This document shows, one piece after another, positions 17,530-25,465 of a stretch of DNA of 64,000 nt (its first letter is position 1; the number at the start of each line of letters is the position of its first letter). Below the pieces are notes generated by a model, which did not search any database, was not told where the DNA came from, and worked only from the letters and a program-made list of their open reading frames with translations. Source of the DNA: Bog-105 sp965277855 (GTDB taxonomy: Bacteria > Acidobacteriota > Terriglobia > Bryobacterales > Bryobacteraceae); assembly GCA_965277855.1 (NCBI GenBank), contig OZ255847.1, positions 1,488,001-1,552,000 on the forward strand, read 5' to 3'. The position numbers were made by a program, and so were the translations under genes.

Positions 17530-18378
17530 TTAACGGAGGAATTGCTTCATACGTTCTGCAATGAAGTCCGCCGAGTCCTCCAACGCAAAATGCCCCGTAT
17601 CGATGAGGTGCAATTCCGCCTGCGGAAGATCCCTCTGATACGCTTTTGCACCTTCCACCGTGAAGAATGGGTCGTTCATGCCCCAGACAATCAGCATTCG
17701 CGGTTGCTTCGTGCGAAAGTACTCGTGCCACTGCTCGTACAGGCCCACGTTGGATTGGTAGTCGTAGAGAAGATCGAGCTGAATCGCATCGTTCCCGGGC
17801 CGGTCGAGAAAGAACTGGTCGACGGTGTAGGCATCGGGACTGATCAGGGTTGCATCTTTTACACCGTGCGTATATTGAAAGATCGTCGTCTCCTTCGTAA
17901 GCAGGCTTTGAACCGGTCCCTCGGTGGCGGCTGTTCGGTTTTTCCAGAACGGCTTCATGGGATTGAACGCCGCGCCAATACCTTCCGCGTAGGCATTGCC
18001 GTTTTGCACCACGATTCCCTCAATCGCGTCAGGATGCTTCGACGCAATGCGATACCCCACCGGAGCGCCGTAATCCTGCACATAGATACTGAATCGTTTC
18101 AAGCCCAGTACGTCAAAAAGCAGCTTTTCTACGTGTTCCGCCAAGTTGTCGAAGCTGTATTTGAATTGCTTTGCGTCCAGCGCGTCGCTATACCCGAATC
18201 CAACGTAATCGGGCGCGATCACGTGAAACCTTTCCGCAAGCTTCGGAATCAGCTCGCGAAACATGTGTGACGAGCTCGGAAATCCATGCAGGAGCACGAT
18301 CGTCGAAGACTTGCCACTCCCGGCCTCGCGATAAAAGAGCTTCTGCCCGCCCACAGTTGCGTAATGATAAGTCGTCAT
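17530..18378 (-). CDS. Alpha/beta hydrolase (epoxide hydrolase/dehalogenase-like)
   Basis: A 282-residue alpha/beta fold hydrolase. It has the oxyanion region VLLHGFPSSSHMFRELIPKL, a nucleophile elbow with Asp (YVQDYGAPVGYRIA, Asp near residue 101), the acid region IVWGMNDPFFT, and the catalytic His in DTGHFALED (about 260). An Asp nucleophile points to epoxide hydrolase or dehalogenase chemistry rather than esterase. The start at 18378 fits the common MTTYHYATVGGQKLFYREAG beginning; 18420 would add an odd leader. It is the first recognisable gene of the nine-gene minus-strand operon. A homologous but deleted gene is at 33901-34826. Confidence 0.88.
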   Translation of the reverse strand: MTTYHYATVGGQKLFYREAGSGKSSTIVLLHGFPSSSHMFRELIPKLAERFHVIAPDYVGFGYSDALDAKQFKYSFDNLAEHVEKLLFDVLGLKRFSIYVQDYGAPVGYRIASKHPDAIEGIVVQNGNAYAEGIGAAFNPMKPFWKNRTAATEGPVQSLLTKETTIFQYTHGVKDATLISPDAYTVDQFFLDRPGNDAIQLDLLYDYQSNVGLYEQWHEYFRTKQPRMLIVWGMNDPFFTVEGAKAYQRDLPQAELHLIDTGHFALEDSADFIAERMKQFLR

Positions 18379-19030
18379 TGCTTCGACACTGCATTGGGCA
18401 ACTGCAATGCCAAACAGCAACGAGTCTAATACGCTGACGGGAATGGCGCTAAAGTCGCGTGCGCTCGCAAGATAGCCGGGGCGCGCTTTTTACCCCCGCG
18501 CCATGCATCTGACGAACCCGCGTCGGACATCCGACTCTGACGGAGGTCCGTCGCAGCTACCGTCGCAGGACGTGCACTTCGGTCAGGCACGTGCGAAATG
18601 CGCCTTCCAGTCACTAAATCACTTATGCTCGCGTGCGAGCTCGAATTCGCTCGGAGGCCGCAAACAGTCTCGTGGACCTCTGCGTGCCAACGAAGAGGCT
18701 CTCACCGGATCTTCCGCTAGCCCGGTTACCGAAAACCGGTCGATGTACTGCCCGAGTGCGCCCGCAAGCAGGTCGGTTGTGATGTTATCGAGCCAAATGC
18801 TCTGACCCGAGCCGTAAAGTTGCTGTGCTGAACTGTTTTTCGGAAGTGTAGTCACAACTCGACTCTGACTCTGCCGATTTGAAGTTCGCCACCGGGGATC
18901 CGAGAGTCAAAACTCCGTCAATTTCTGCAGGTCCAGATGCGGTTGGGCCTGCGGAAATATGCAGTGGCTGGACCGTGCATTTAGGGAGTACCAACAATGC
19001 GAGCGAAGAAGAGAATGGAACTAACACACG
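18379..19030. other. Divergent intergenic region between two stress gene runs
   Basis: These 650 bases separate the minus-strand operon that begins at 18378 from the plus-strand run that begins at 19031. The only recognisable coding trace is the transaldolase relic at 18717-18855. Promoters for both runs are expected here, but I could not identify them with confidence. Confidence 0.5.
18717..18855 (-). pseudogene. N-terminal relic of transaldolase
   Basis: The minus strand encodes SAQQLYGSGQSIWLDNITTD followed by LLAGALGQYIDRFSVTGL, the usual opening of bacterial transaldolases (QQLYDxGQSxWLDxIxRDLL...VTGLTSNP). After GLAEDP the similarity is lost and a stop follows at 18619-18621. Only about 45 of the expected 350 or more residues remain, and the SNP motif is changed to EDP. 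It is a dead fragment. Confidence 0.65.
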
Positions 19031-19537
19031 ATGCACTCTCCCGCAGCCACTGGCAAGATTAGTTTAAGAGAATCAACTTCCCGGATACGGGCACTCGGAT
19101 TCGTGTTACTCCGCTATGGCTTGGTGATGGTAATAGCGTGGATTGCAGCGATGAAGGCTACCGAATACGAAGCGAAAGGCATTCAACCCCTCATCGCGCA
19201 CAGTCCACTGCTCAGTTAAGGTTATCAGATATGGTCGGTGCGGCAGTTCACCATGATCATCGGAGCTACCGAGCTCATCATCGCAGTGCTAATTGCAATG
19301 CGTCATTGGTCCGCAAAGGCATCCGCGATCGGCAGCGCAGGCGCGGTGCTGATGTTTCTCACGACGCTCTCGATGTTGTTCTCTACCCCTGGCTGGGAAC
19401 CGACTCTGGGAGGTTTCCCGGCTCTTTCGGGGGATGTCGGAGAGTTTCTGATAAAGGACATCGTTTTGCTTGGAGCGGCCCTCTGGTCGCTATCGGAAGC
19501 GTTAGAGGGTCTTGAAGCAGGACCCCACCACCCTTAA
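19031..19537 (+). pseudogene. DUF417 (RclC-like) gene with an in-frame stop
   Basis: A second DUF417 copy. The first 62 codons read LRYGLVMVIAWIAAMKATEY and EAKGIQPLIAHSPLLS. Then comes an in-frame TAA (19217-19219). The same frame continues with GYQIWSVRQFTMIIGATELI, STPGWEPTLGGFPALSGDVG and EFLIKDIVLLGAALW, all typical of the family. No frameshift is needed; a single altered codon, probably the Trp expected between LLS and GY, breaks the gene. The 3' end overlaps the Dps gene. It is a paralogue of the intact gene at 13819-14364. Confidence 0.85.
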
Positions 19538-20084
19538 AACACCAATTGAAATAGAAGGGCACCATGCAATTCAGCTAACGAAGGAAGTTTTGAAGATTCA
19601 AAGTGGCGATGTGGTCCCAGACAATTTTGGAACGAAAGCGACTGTAGAAATTGGGACTGAGCTACAGGTGCTGCTCGCAGACGTTTTCGCCCTTTACCTG
19701 AAAACCAAGAATTTTCATTGGAACATCAGCAGACCGCATTTCCGCGATTATCACCTGATGCTTGATGAGCAGGGCGATCAACTCTTCGCCATGACAGACG
19801 ATATTGCGGAGCGCGCTCGGAAACTGGGAGCGCGCACCATCCGCTCTATCGGCGATATTGCGCGATCTCAGCGTCTCAAAGATAACGACCAACAACAGGT
19901 ACCTTCAAGGGCGATGCTGCGGGAATTGCTTGACGATAATCGGCGGCTGAATGAGTTTATGCGGTCCACTCATGCTGTTTGCGAGGAGCATGGCGAAGTT
20001 GCGACCGCCAGCCTTCTGGAGAATTGGATCGACGAGACGGATCGCCGCGCCTGGTTTCTGTCTGAGAGTGTCAGCAGCGAATAG
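19512..20084 (+). CDS. Dps-family ferritin-like DNA-protection protein
   Basis: A 190-residue four-helix-bundle protein. The ferroxidase-site residues of Dps are visible: His in LKTKNFHWNISRPHF, and Asp/Glu in YHLMLDEQGDQLFAMTDDIA. Dps oxidises iron with hydrogen peroxide and shields DNA. The first 40 residues form a polar extension that might bind DNA. The first possible start is TTG at 19512, inside the end of the DUF417 pseudogene; no in-frame ATG exists before the domain. It is followed after 10 bases by an SDR gene and then msrB and msrA, so it is probably co-transcribed with them. Confidence 0.9.
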   Translation: MKQDPTTLKTPIEIEGHHAIQLTKEVLKIQSGDVVPDNFGTKATVEIGTELQVLLADVFALYLKTKNFHWNISRPHFRDYHLMLDEQGDQLFAMTDDIAERARKLGARTIRSIGDIARSQRLKDNDQQQVPSRAMLRELLDDNRRLNEFMRSTHAVCEEHGEVATASLLENWIDETDRRAWFLSESVSSE

Positions 20085-20094
20085 GAGGCATTAA

Positions 20095-20862
20095 ATGCAT
20101 TTTAAAGATAAGGTAGCGATCGTTACCGGTGGCAGCTCCGGTATTGGCAAAGAGACCGCAAAGCGTTTACTCGCGCATGGCGCCTCGGTTGTTATTGGCG
20201 GAAAAGACGAGGCCAAACTTCGGTCGGCAGCCGCAGATCTTGCTGCCCCCGAGCGCATCGGGATTCTGGCGGGAGACATCGCGGACCCGGCAACTGGGAC
20301 CGCCCTTGTGGAGAGCGCCGAGCGGCAATTTGGCGGCCTCGATATTCTCGTAAGTAACGCCGGCATTTTCAAGCCGACGCCGTTCCTCGAAGTGACCGAG
20401 GAAGAGTACGACCGATTTCTGGACGTGGTCTTGAAAGGCAAATTCTTCGTCGCGCAAGCGGCTGCGAAAGCAATGAAAAAACGCGGCGGCGGCGCGATTG
20501 TGCACACTGGTTCCATGTGGGCGCTTCAGGCTATCGGGGCCACGCCGTCGAGTGCTTATTCGGCGGCCAACGCGGGAGTTCACGCGCTGGTGCATAACTT
20601 AGCGATCGAGTTGGCTCAATACCGCATTAGAATCAATGCCGTTGCTCCGGCCGTTGTCGAGACGCCCATTTACTCCACCTTCCTGAGCAAGGATGAGGTG
20701 TCCAAGGTATTACCCGGTTTTAGCGCATTCCATCCATTAGGCCGAATTGGGCAGCCAGCGGACGTTGCCGAAGCGATTCTATTCTTAGCTTCAGAACAGA
20801 GCTCCTGGATCACGGGAACGATACTGCCAGTCGACGGCGGCATCATGGCCGGGCGAAACTAG
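20095..20862 (+). CDS. Short-chain dehydrogenase/reductase
   Basis: A 255-residue SDR with cofactor motif VTGGSSGIGKETAKRL, NAG motif ILVSNAGIF, catalytic Ser in IVHTGSMWALQ (about residue 140) and Tyr155 in SAYSAANAGVHAL. The Lys expected four residues after the Tyr is Asn159. The C-terminal end SSWITGTILPVDGGIMAG is normal. A good Shine-Dalgarno (AGGAGG) precedes the ATG. It lies between dps and msrB in a run of oxidant-defence genes. The substrate is unknown. The Lys to Asn change would be expected to weaken classic proton relay. Confidence 0.88.
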   Translation: MHFKDKVAIVTGGSSGIGKETAKRLLAHGASVVIGGKDEAKLRSAAADLAAPERIGILAGDIADPATGTALVESAERQFGGLDILVSNAGIFKPTPFLEVTEEEYDRFLDVVLKGKFFVAQAAAKAMKKRGGGAIVHTGSMWALQAIGATPSSAYSAANAGVHALVHNLAIELAQYRIRINAVAPAVVETPIYSTFLSKDEVSKVLPGFSAFHPLGRIGQPADVAEAILFLASEQSSWITGTILPVDGGIMAGRN

Positions 20863-20872
20863 AATCAGACTT

Positions 20873-21331
20873 ATGGGACAGCACTACAACAAAAATCCAG
20901 AGGCCCTTTCCAATCTTTCTCCCGAGCAATACAGAGTCACGCAGCATGACGGGACGGAGCGGCCATTCGACAACGCCTATTGGGACAACAAGGAACCTGG
21001 TATTTATGTCGACGTCGTATCGGGGGAGCCGCTGTTTGCTTCCATTCACAAATTCGAGAGTGGTTCTGGCTGGCCGAGCTTCACCAAGGCGATCGAACCT
21101 GAAAACGTTGCAGAAAATCACGATCGAAGGCACGGGATGAGTCGAACCGAAGTGCGTTCTACTCACGGGGATAGTCATTTGGGCCATATCTTCCCTGACG
21201 GACCACGTGAAGAGGGCGGCTTGCGTTACTGCATCAATTCCGCCGCTCTGCGCTTCATTCATCTCGATGAGCTCGACAGTGAAGGTTATGGAAGCTATCG
21301 TAAATTATTTGAGACGGAAGGACAAAAGTAA
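20873..21331 (+). CDS. msrB: Peptide methionine-R-sulfoxide reductase
   Basis: A 152-residue MsrB that reduces the R form of methionine sulfoxide in oxidised proteins. It shows NLSPEQYRVTQHDGTERPFD, GIYVDVVSGEPLFAS, SGSGWPSFTKAI, RSTHGDSHLGHIFPDGP and RYCINSAALRFI with the catalytic Cys near residue 119. The zinc-binding CxxC pairs of some MsrBs are absent, and the recycling Cys of the SGCGWPSF type is Ser here. It is 10 bases after the SDR gene and 3 bases before msrA. Confidence 0.93.
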   Translation: MGQHYNKNPEALSNLSPEQYRVTQHDGTERPFDNAYWDNKEPGIYVDVVSGEPLFASIHKFESGSGWPSFTKAIEPENVAENHDRRHGMSRTEVRSTHGDSHLGHIFPDGPREEGGLRYCINSAALRFIHLDELDSEGYGSYRKLFETEGQK

Positions 21332-21334
21332 GAT

Positions 21335-21859
21335 ATGGCGGAATCAACAGAACGAGCGATACTTGCCGGCGGCTGTTTCTGGGGCATGCAGGACTTGCTG
21401 CGCCGGTATCCCGGGGTAATCTCGACTCTTGTCGGCTACACGGGAGGAGAGGTAACGAACGCAACGTACCGGAATCACAAAGGTCATGCCGAAGCTATCG
21501 AAATTATCTTCGACCCTGAAAAACTGAGCTACCGAAAGCTTCTGGAATTTTTCTTCCAGATTCATGATCCGACCACGCTGAACCGCCAAGGTAACGATGT
21601 TGGAAGCAGCTATCGGTCTGCCATCTTCTACACGACCACCGAGCAGAAATCGATTGCGGACGACACCATAGCTGATGTGAATGCGTCGGGTCTTTGGCCG
21701 GGGAAAGTGGTCGCGGAGGTGGCTGCGGCCGGCCCCTTCTGGGAAGCTGAGCCGGAGCACCAGGACTACCTCGAACGGTACCCGAACGGTTACACCTGCC
21801 ATTTCATTCGCCCGGAATGGAAACTTCCGCACCGGGCGGAGGCACGCCGAGCCAGCTAA
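21335..21859 (+). CDS. msrA: Peptide methionine-S-sulfoxide reductase
   Basis: A 174-residue MsrA. The catalytic motif GGCFWGMQDLLRR (Cys14) is followed by GVISTLVGYTGGEVTNATYR, HAEAIEIIFDPEKLSYRKLL, FFQIHDPTTLNRQGNDVGSS and EHQDYLERYPNGY. It reduces the S form of methionine sulfoxide and so complements MsrB. It starts 3 bases after the msrB stop and is the last gene of the plus-strand run. A convergent aquaporin pseudogene follows. Confidence 0.94.
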   Translation: MAESTERAILAGGCFWGMQDLLRRYPGVISTLVGYTGGEVTNATYRNHKGHAEAIEIIFDPEKLSYRKLLEFFFQIHDPTTLNRQGNDVGSSYRSAIFYTTTEQKSIADDTIADVNASGLWPGKVVAEVAAAGPFWEAEPEHQDYLERYPNGYTCHFIRPEWKLPHRAEARRAS

Positions 21860-21888
21860 GAAGCATGCGGGGGTAATTCAAATCTCAA

Positions 21889-22707
21889 TTAGCCTGGTTC
21901 GTGCCCACAAAAAATGCAGCGCGTGTGCTCATCGTGATAGAGTTTGGCGCACGCGCGCATTGGTGCATGCATGAGCCGCTGACGGACTTCCACCGCCAGA
22001 AGCATTCCAGCAACTGGCCCGACGAAGTAGGCCCATGCTCCTTGCCAAAGCCAGCCCGGAAGAGCTGACGAAAATGTACGCGCCGGGTTCATACTCTTGC
22101 CGGAAAGTGGAGCTTCAAACGATAGAAAGAGTGCGACGAGACAGCCGGTGAAGATTCCTCCATACTTGCCAAGCGTCATTCGGTTCGTAACCGCGAGGAT
22201 AGTGAACATCATCAGAAAGGACATCACGAACTCAGCCGCTAACGCCCACCAGACTCCTTTAGCACCCGGCTTTGTAACCACAAAGCTCACCGGCGGCAGA
22301 CGAAACAAATCCCCCAGTAGCAACGACGTAAAGAGTACGCCGCTAACGCCTCCGGCAAATTGTGCGATTGCATAAAAGAGCGCGTCGGTCGTCGAAACTT
22401 TTCCGAGGCGCCGATAGGTAAATGTAATCGCTGAGTTCGCGTGTGCCCCCGATCGGCGTCACCAAGGCGAGTAGACCAGAGCGGTCGAGGTCGCTCCCAT
22501 GGCGCCGCCGTACAAAGCGCGAGACAAGAGCGGCGACCCAATCCAGTTACAGAGAGGAGACAATGGTGACCGGAGCAACACGGCGAAAATGCCGGCCGCC
22601 ATCATGTAGAGGCCGAGCAGCGCGGCCTCTATCGCGTATTCAGGCCAGTGTTCACGCAGCGCGCGAACAATTTTCGGCTTCGCCGGGGTACGATCTTGCG
22701 CCCTCAT
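21889..22707 (-). pseudogene. Aquaporin paralogue with an in-frame TGA
   Basis: On the minus strand a MIP channel reads HWPEYAIEAALLGLYMM then ATSTALVYSPW, an in-frame TGA (22459-22461), and then RRSGAHANSAITFTYRRLGKV and onward to SGKSMNPARTFSSALPG and a tail CAKLYHDEHTRCIFCGH. The intact paralogue at 11027 has SPWGRQSGAHFNPAVT at the same place, so one Gly codon has become TGA. The first NPA is also changed to NSA. No frameshift is needed. The conserved Cys/His tail shows that both copies belong to one subgroup. It is probably inactive. Confidence 0.85.
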
Positions 22708-23188
22708 ACGACCCGCGCCCTTTCAATGCCTGAGGAAGAAAGTTTCGACTCCTGATTGATATCCCGCTGGAGGAAATAGTTGAGAGCCGTACGCAGAGTC
22801 GCGATGGCCGCTAGTGGCTTGTCGCGATGAGTTCGTTAGCATAGCAACCGCTCCCTCGCGCGGTCGCGGCTCGGTTTGCGTTGCTCAAGTCACTAACGTT
22901 TTTGCTGCGACAGGCCACTAGTAGGGAGTTTGGAAGTACCGGGAGTGGCTCGGTGAAAGTCACGTCAATGTGCGGGATTCGGCATATCGCGCCGGCTCCA
23001 CTCGCAAATTCTTGCGCTCATATTCAAAATCTTGCTCAAAAAGTGCGGTCAATGATCCGCCGCCTGAGAAGTTCGCTTTCAATGGGTTATACCCGAACTT
23101 AAGTTGAGGCAGAAAGGGATGAGGAAAGCATGCACAAACAATCCAAGAGCAGGAAGCTGATGGCTGCCAAGCACCGAGGAAATAACAA
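22708..23188. other. Intergenic region holding a MITE-like repeat
   Basis: This 480-base stretch between the aquaporin pseudogene and the di-heme peroxidase gene contains the MITE-like element at 22814-22918. Apart from that I recognise no gene. The peroxidase promoter should lie in its 3' half. Confidence 0.5.
22814..22918. mobile_element. MITE-like element with inverted repeats and TA flanks
   Basis: A 105-bp stretch with terminal inverted repeats GTGGCTTGTCGC (22814-22825) and GCGACAGGCCAC (22907-22918), one mismatch in 12. It is flanked on both sides by TA (22812-22813 and 22919-22920). The interior also folds back partly: CGTTAG and AGCAA on the left meet CTAACG and TTGCT on the right, around a GC-rich centre (CTCCCTCGCGCGGTCGCGG). 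It has no coding capacity. TA flanks fit a non-autonomous relative of IS630/mariner-type elements. Confidence 0.55.
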
Positions 23189-25366
23189 ATGATGAGCAAA
23201 GGTGTTCTGGCAATCGCGGCCGTGGGCGTAGTTATATCGGCAGTCGCGGGGAAGGCTTGGGATGATGACGATCCCGATCGAATAGAGCCTGCCAGTTTGC
23301 GTCAATACATCGATCAGGCAGTCGGTGGTATTCAAAAGCTGAAAGTTCCAGCAACGGATGCTGAAATTCCCATACCGCGACAGCCGGATGGGACGGTAAG
23401 CCCTCGCTATCAGACAACAGAAGCGAAACGCTACCTTGGCAAAATGCTCTTTCACGACCCGGTGCGGACGGCGCGCATCAACATCAACCAGGGTCAGCCT
23501 GTGGACCTCCCCCCGGGAACCGCATTCGGCGGAACGTTAAAAGCTTCTGATCCGAACATTCAGGAAGTTGTCGAAGCCACGATCCAGACCGGATCGTGCG
23601 CCAGTTGCCATATCGGCGAAGCGGGAGGCAAGGCTGGTCAGGTGCTCAACTTCAACGTCGGCGGCGAGGGCCGCGGATATACCGACAAGTACGGCAACTT
23701 TTTCCCGCGCCGGCGCCCCCAGTCAATCCTCGATAAGGTGCGAAGCACGCCCATTTTCGCCGGCGACGTGCTGGTCGACGCCCTTCCGACGCTAAGTGAT
23801 GTCGACTTAATCAAGGGAAAGACGGTGGTCTCCACTCCATCCAACTTCTACCACCAGCCGCCCCCACAGGCCCTGCTCGCAACGGGCAGGCTCGACGAGT
23901 TGGACAGCGTAGGGCGCCAGTCGCCCTCCCTGGTCGGTTCTGCGTTCAACAACCGCCTTCTGCTGGGAGGCTTCGCGGGCGAGCCGCAGTCCGCACCGGG
24001 TTCACTCAATCCGTTCAGCGACCCGGCTCAAGAGAACTTGACGCTTCTGCTTCTCGATGCTCATCGCATGCTTAACTTTGAATCGGCGGAGCTCCTGAAA
24101 ATCCCGGCTTTCGTGGAACTCTTCAGGGACGCCTTCCCGGAAGAGGCCGCTCAGGCTGACTCCAAGAATGACATGACAATCCTGATCAACGACCAGACCG
24201 TGTTCCGGGCCACGGCCACTTTTTTGCGCACTGCGGTGACGCGAAACACGCAATTCGATTATTTCCTGGCGGGGGATGATCGCGCCCTGACGCAAAGGCA
24301 ACTTCGAGGCGCCAAGCTGTTCTTTACTCCAGCCGCGGGTGGCGCAGGTGGCGCGGGTTGTTTCACGTGTCATAGCGGTCCGATGCTGAACAAGCAACCT
24401 GACGATCCGGATGTCGCCGGCGTCGGTGCATACGTTGAGGAGAATTTTATAAACGTCGGCATCGGCGATCACCCGGTCCAAGCGCTGAACGCAGTGGCAA
24501 GAGGCCATCTCGACCCCAACAAACTTGGCACGGACGGCTTCCCGTATCATGCCGAGGACGTTGGGCGGCAAGAGATCACGCAAAACACCGGCGACGCGTT
24601 CAAGTTCCGGTCTTTGACGATGCGTCAGCTGAAAGATGCGCGGACTTTCTTCCACAACGGCTCGTTCACCAAAGTCCGCGACGTGGTCGAGTACTTCAAT
24701 GCCGGTGTCCCACAGGACCCCACTGCCGGAGCAGCGCCCACCCTGTCGCCCCGCTTCACAAGTCCTCGCGGGCAAGGCTTCGGGGGCGGTCTGGGCCTTT
24801 CCAAGCGGCAAGTCGGCGATATCACCGACTTCCTTGAGAATGCCTTGTACGATCCTGCCTTTGCGCACTACGATCCGAATTCCACTACTTCCAGCTTCCA
24901 GCCGAACGAACGCGACCTTACTTACTCGAAGTACCGTCCCGACCTCGCCGCTTTGGGAGCAAAGGACGGTTTCATGCTAAGCGGTAAGGCAATCGATGGC
25001 AATGACCCTTTGACGCGTCGCGATGAGGGCCTTGAGTTCCTGGACGTGACGAGCAAAATCTCTACTCAGCTCAGTAAGTACCTGTCAGGCGATGAGGAAG
25101 TAGTTACCTGCCGGATCATCAACATCAGTTCCTCAATCATCGATACACATCTGCTTATCGTCGTGAACGGGCTTCAACCCGGAGTCCGCATGGATAACTC
25201 GAGCGGCACTACTTCGGGTGGCGAACCCTATCTTCGCGTCTTTCTGCCGGATGGAGTGCTGAATCCCCGCCAGACGATCAGGCGAGAATTGATCTTCGAA
25301 CGGAAGCCGCACGGCCCTGCGCTGAACTACACCTTGACCTTCCTCTCCGGCCAGGGCAAACCGTAA
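23189..25366 (+). CDS. Large di-heme cytochrome c peroxidase/MauG-family protein
   Basis: A 725-residue exported protein with a signal peptide (VLAIAAVGVVISAVAG) and two c-type heme sites, CASCH (about residue 138) and CFTCH (about 391). Family features include KRYLGKMLFHD near residue 75, FKFRSLTMRQLKDARTFFHN with FFHNGSF, and DFLENAL. Typical bacterial cytochrome c peroxidases have 320-400 residues; this one carries a long N-terminal spacer, insertions, and about 130 extra C-terminal residues. Peroxide reduction or MauG-like protein oxidation in the periplasm is expected. GAGGA precedes the ATG at 8 bases. It stands alone, convergent with the AraC-type regulator. Confidence 0.88.
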   Translation: MMSKGVLAIAAVGVVISAVAGKAWDDDDPDRIEPASLRQYIDQAVGGIQKLKVPATDAEIPIPRQPDGTVSPRYQTTEAKRYLGKMLFHDPVRTARININQGQPVDLPPGTAFGGTLKASDPNIQEVVEATIQTGSCASCHIGEAGGKAGQVLNFNVGGEGRGYTDKYGNFFPRRRPQSILDKVRSTPIFAGDVLVDALPTLSDVDLIKGKTVVSTPSNFYHQPPPQALLATGRLDELDSVGRQSPSLVGSAFNNRLLLGGFAGEPQSAPGSLNPFSDPAQENLTLLLLDAHRMLNFESAELLKIPAFVELFRDAFPEEAAQADSKNDMTILINDQTVFRATATFLRTAVTRNTQFDYFLAGDDRALTQRQLRGAKLFFTPAAGGAGGAGCFTCHSGPMLNKQPDDPDVAGVGAYVEENFINVGIGDHPVQALNAVARGHLDPNKLGTDGFPYHAEDVGRQEITQNTGDAFKFRSLTMRQLKDARTFFHNGSFTKVRDVVEYFNAGVPQDPTAGAAPTLSPRFTSPRGQGFGGGLGLSKRQVGDITDFLENALYDPAFAHYDPNSTTSSFQPNERDLTYSKYRPDLAALGAKDGFMLSGKAIDGNDPLTRRDEGLEFLDVTSKISTQLSKYLSGDEEVVTCRIINISSSIIDTHLLIVVNGLQPGVRMDNSSGTTSGGEPYLRVFLPDGVLNPRQTIRRELIFERKPHGPALNYTLTFLSGQGKP

Positions 25367-25465
25367 GCCTGTCAGTGAAGTTGGGACGGCCACTGGTCGT
25401 CCCAGCCAGAGACTTACAAACAATAGGGACAGCGGGACGCCGGTTGTCCTATCCTGCTTACCAGA

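Noticed and set aside
22459..22461. TGA in the aquaporin read as selenocysteine
   Set aside because: The paralogue has Gly there, no redox role is expected at this position and no SECIS-like hairpin was recognised; a nonsense mutation is simpler.
24002..24868. 288-codon minus-strand frame opposite the di-heme peroxidase
   Set aside because: Shadow frame; the plus strand has both heme motifs and family features.
25380..25440. Hairpins (GGGACG...CGTCCC and AGGGACA...TGTCCT) between the peroxidase and AraC genes as terminators
   Set aside because: Stems are short and no T-run follows on either strand; left uncalled.
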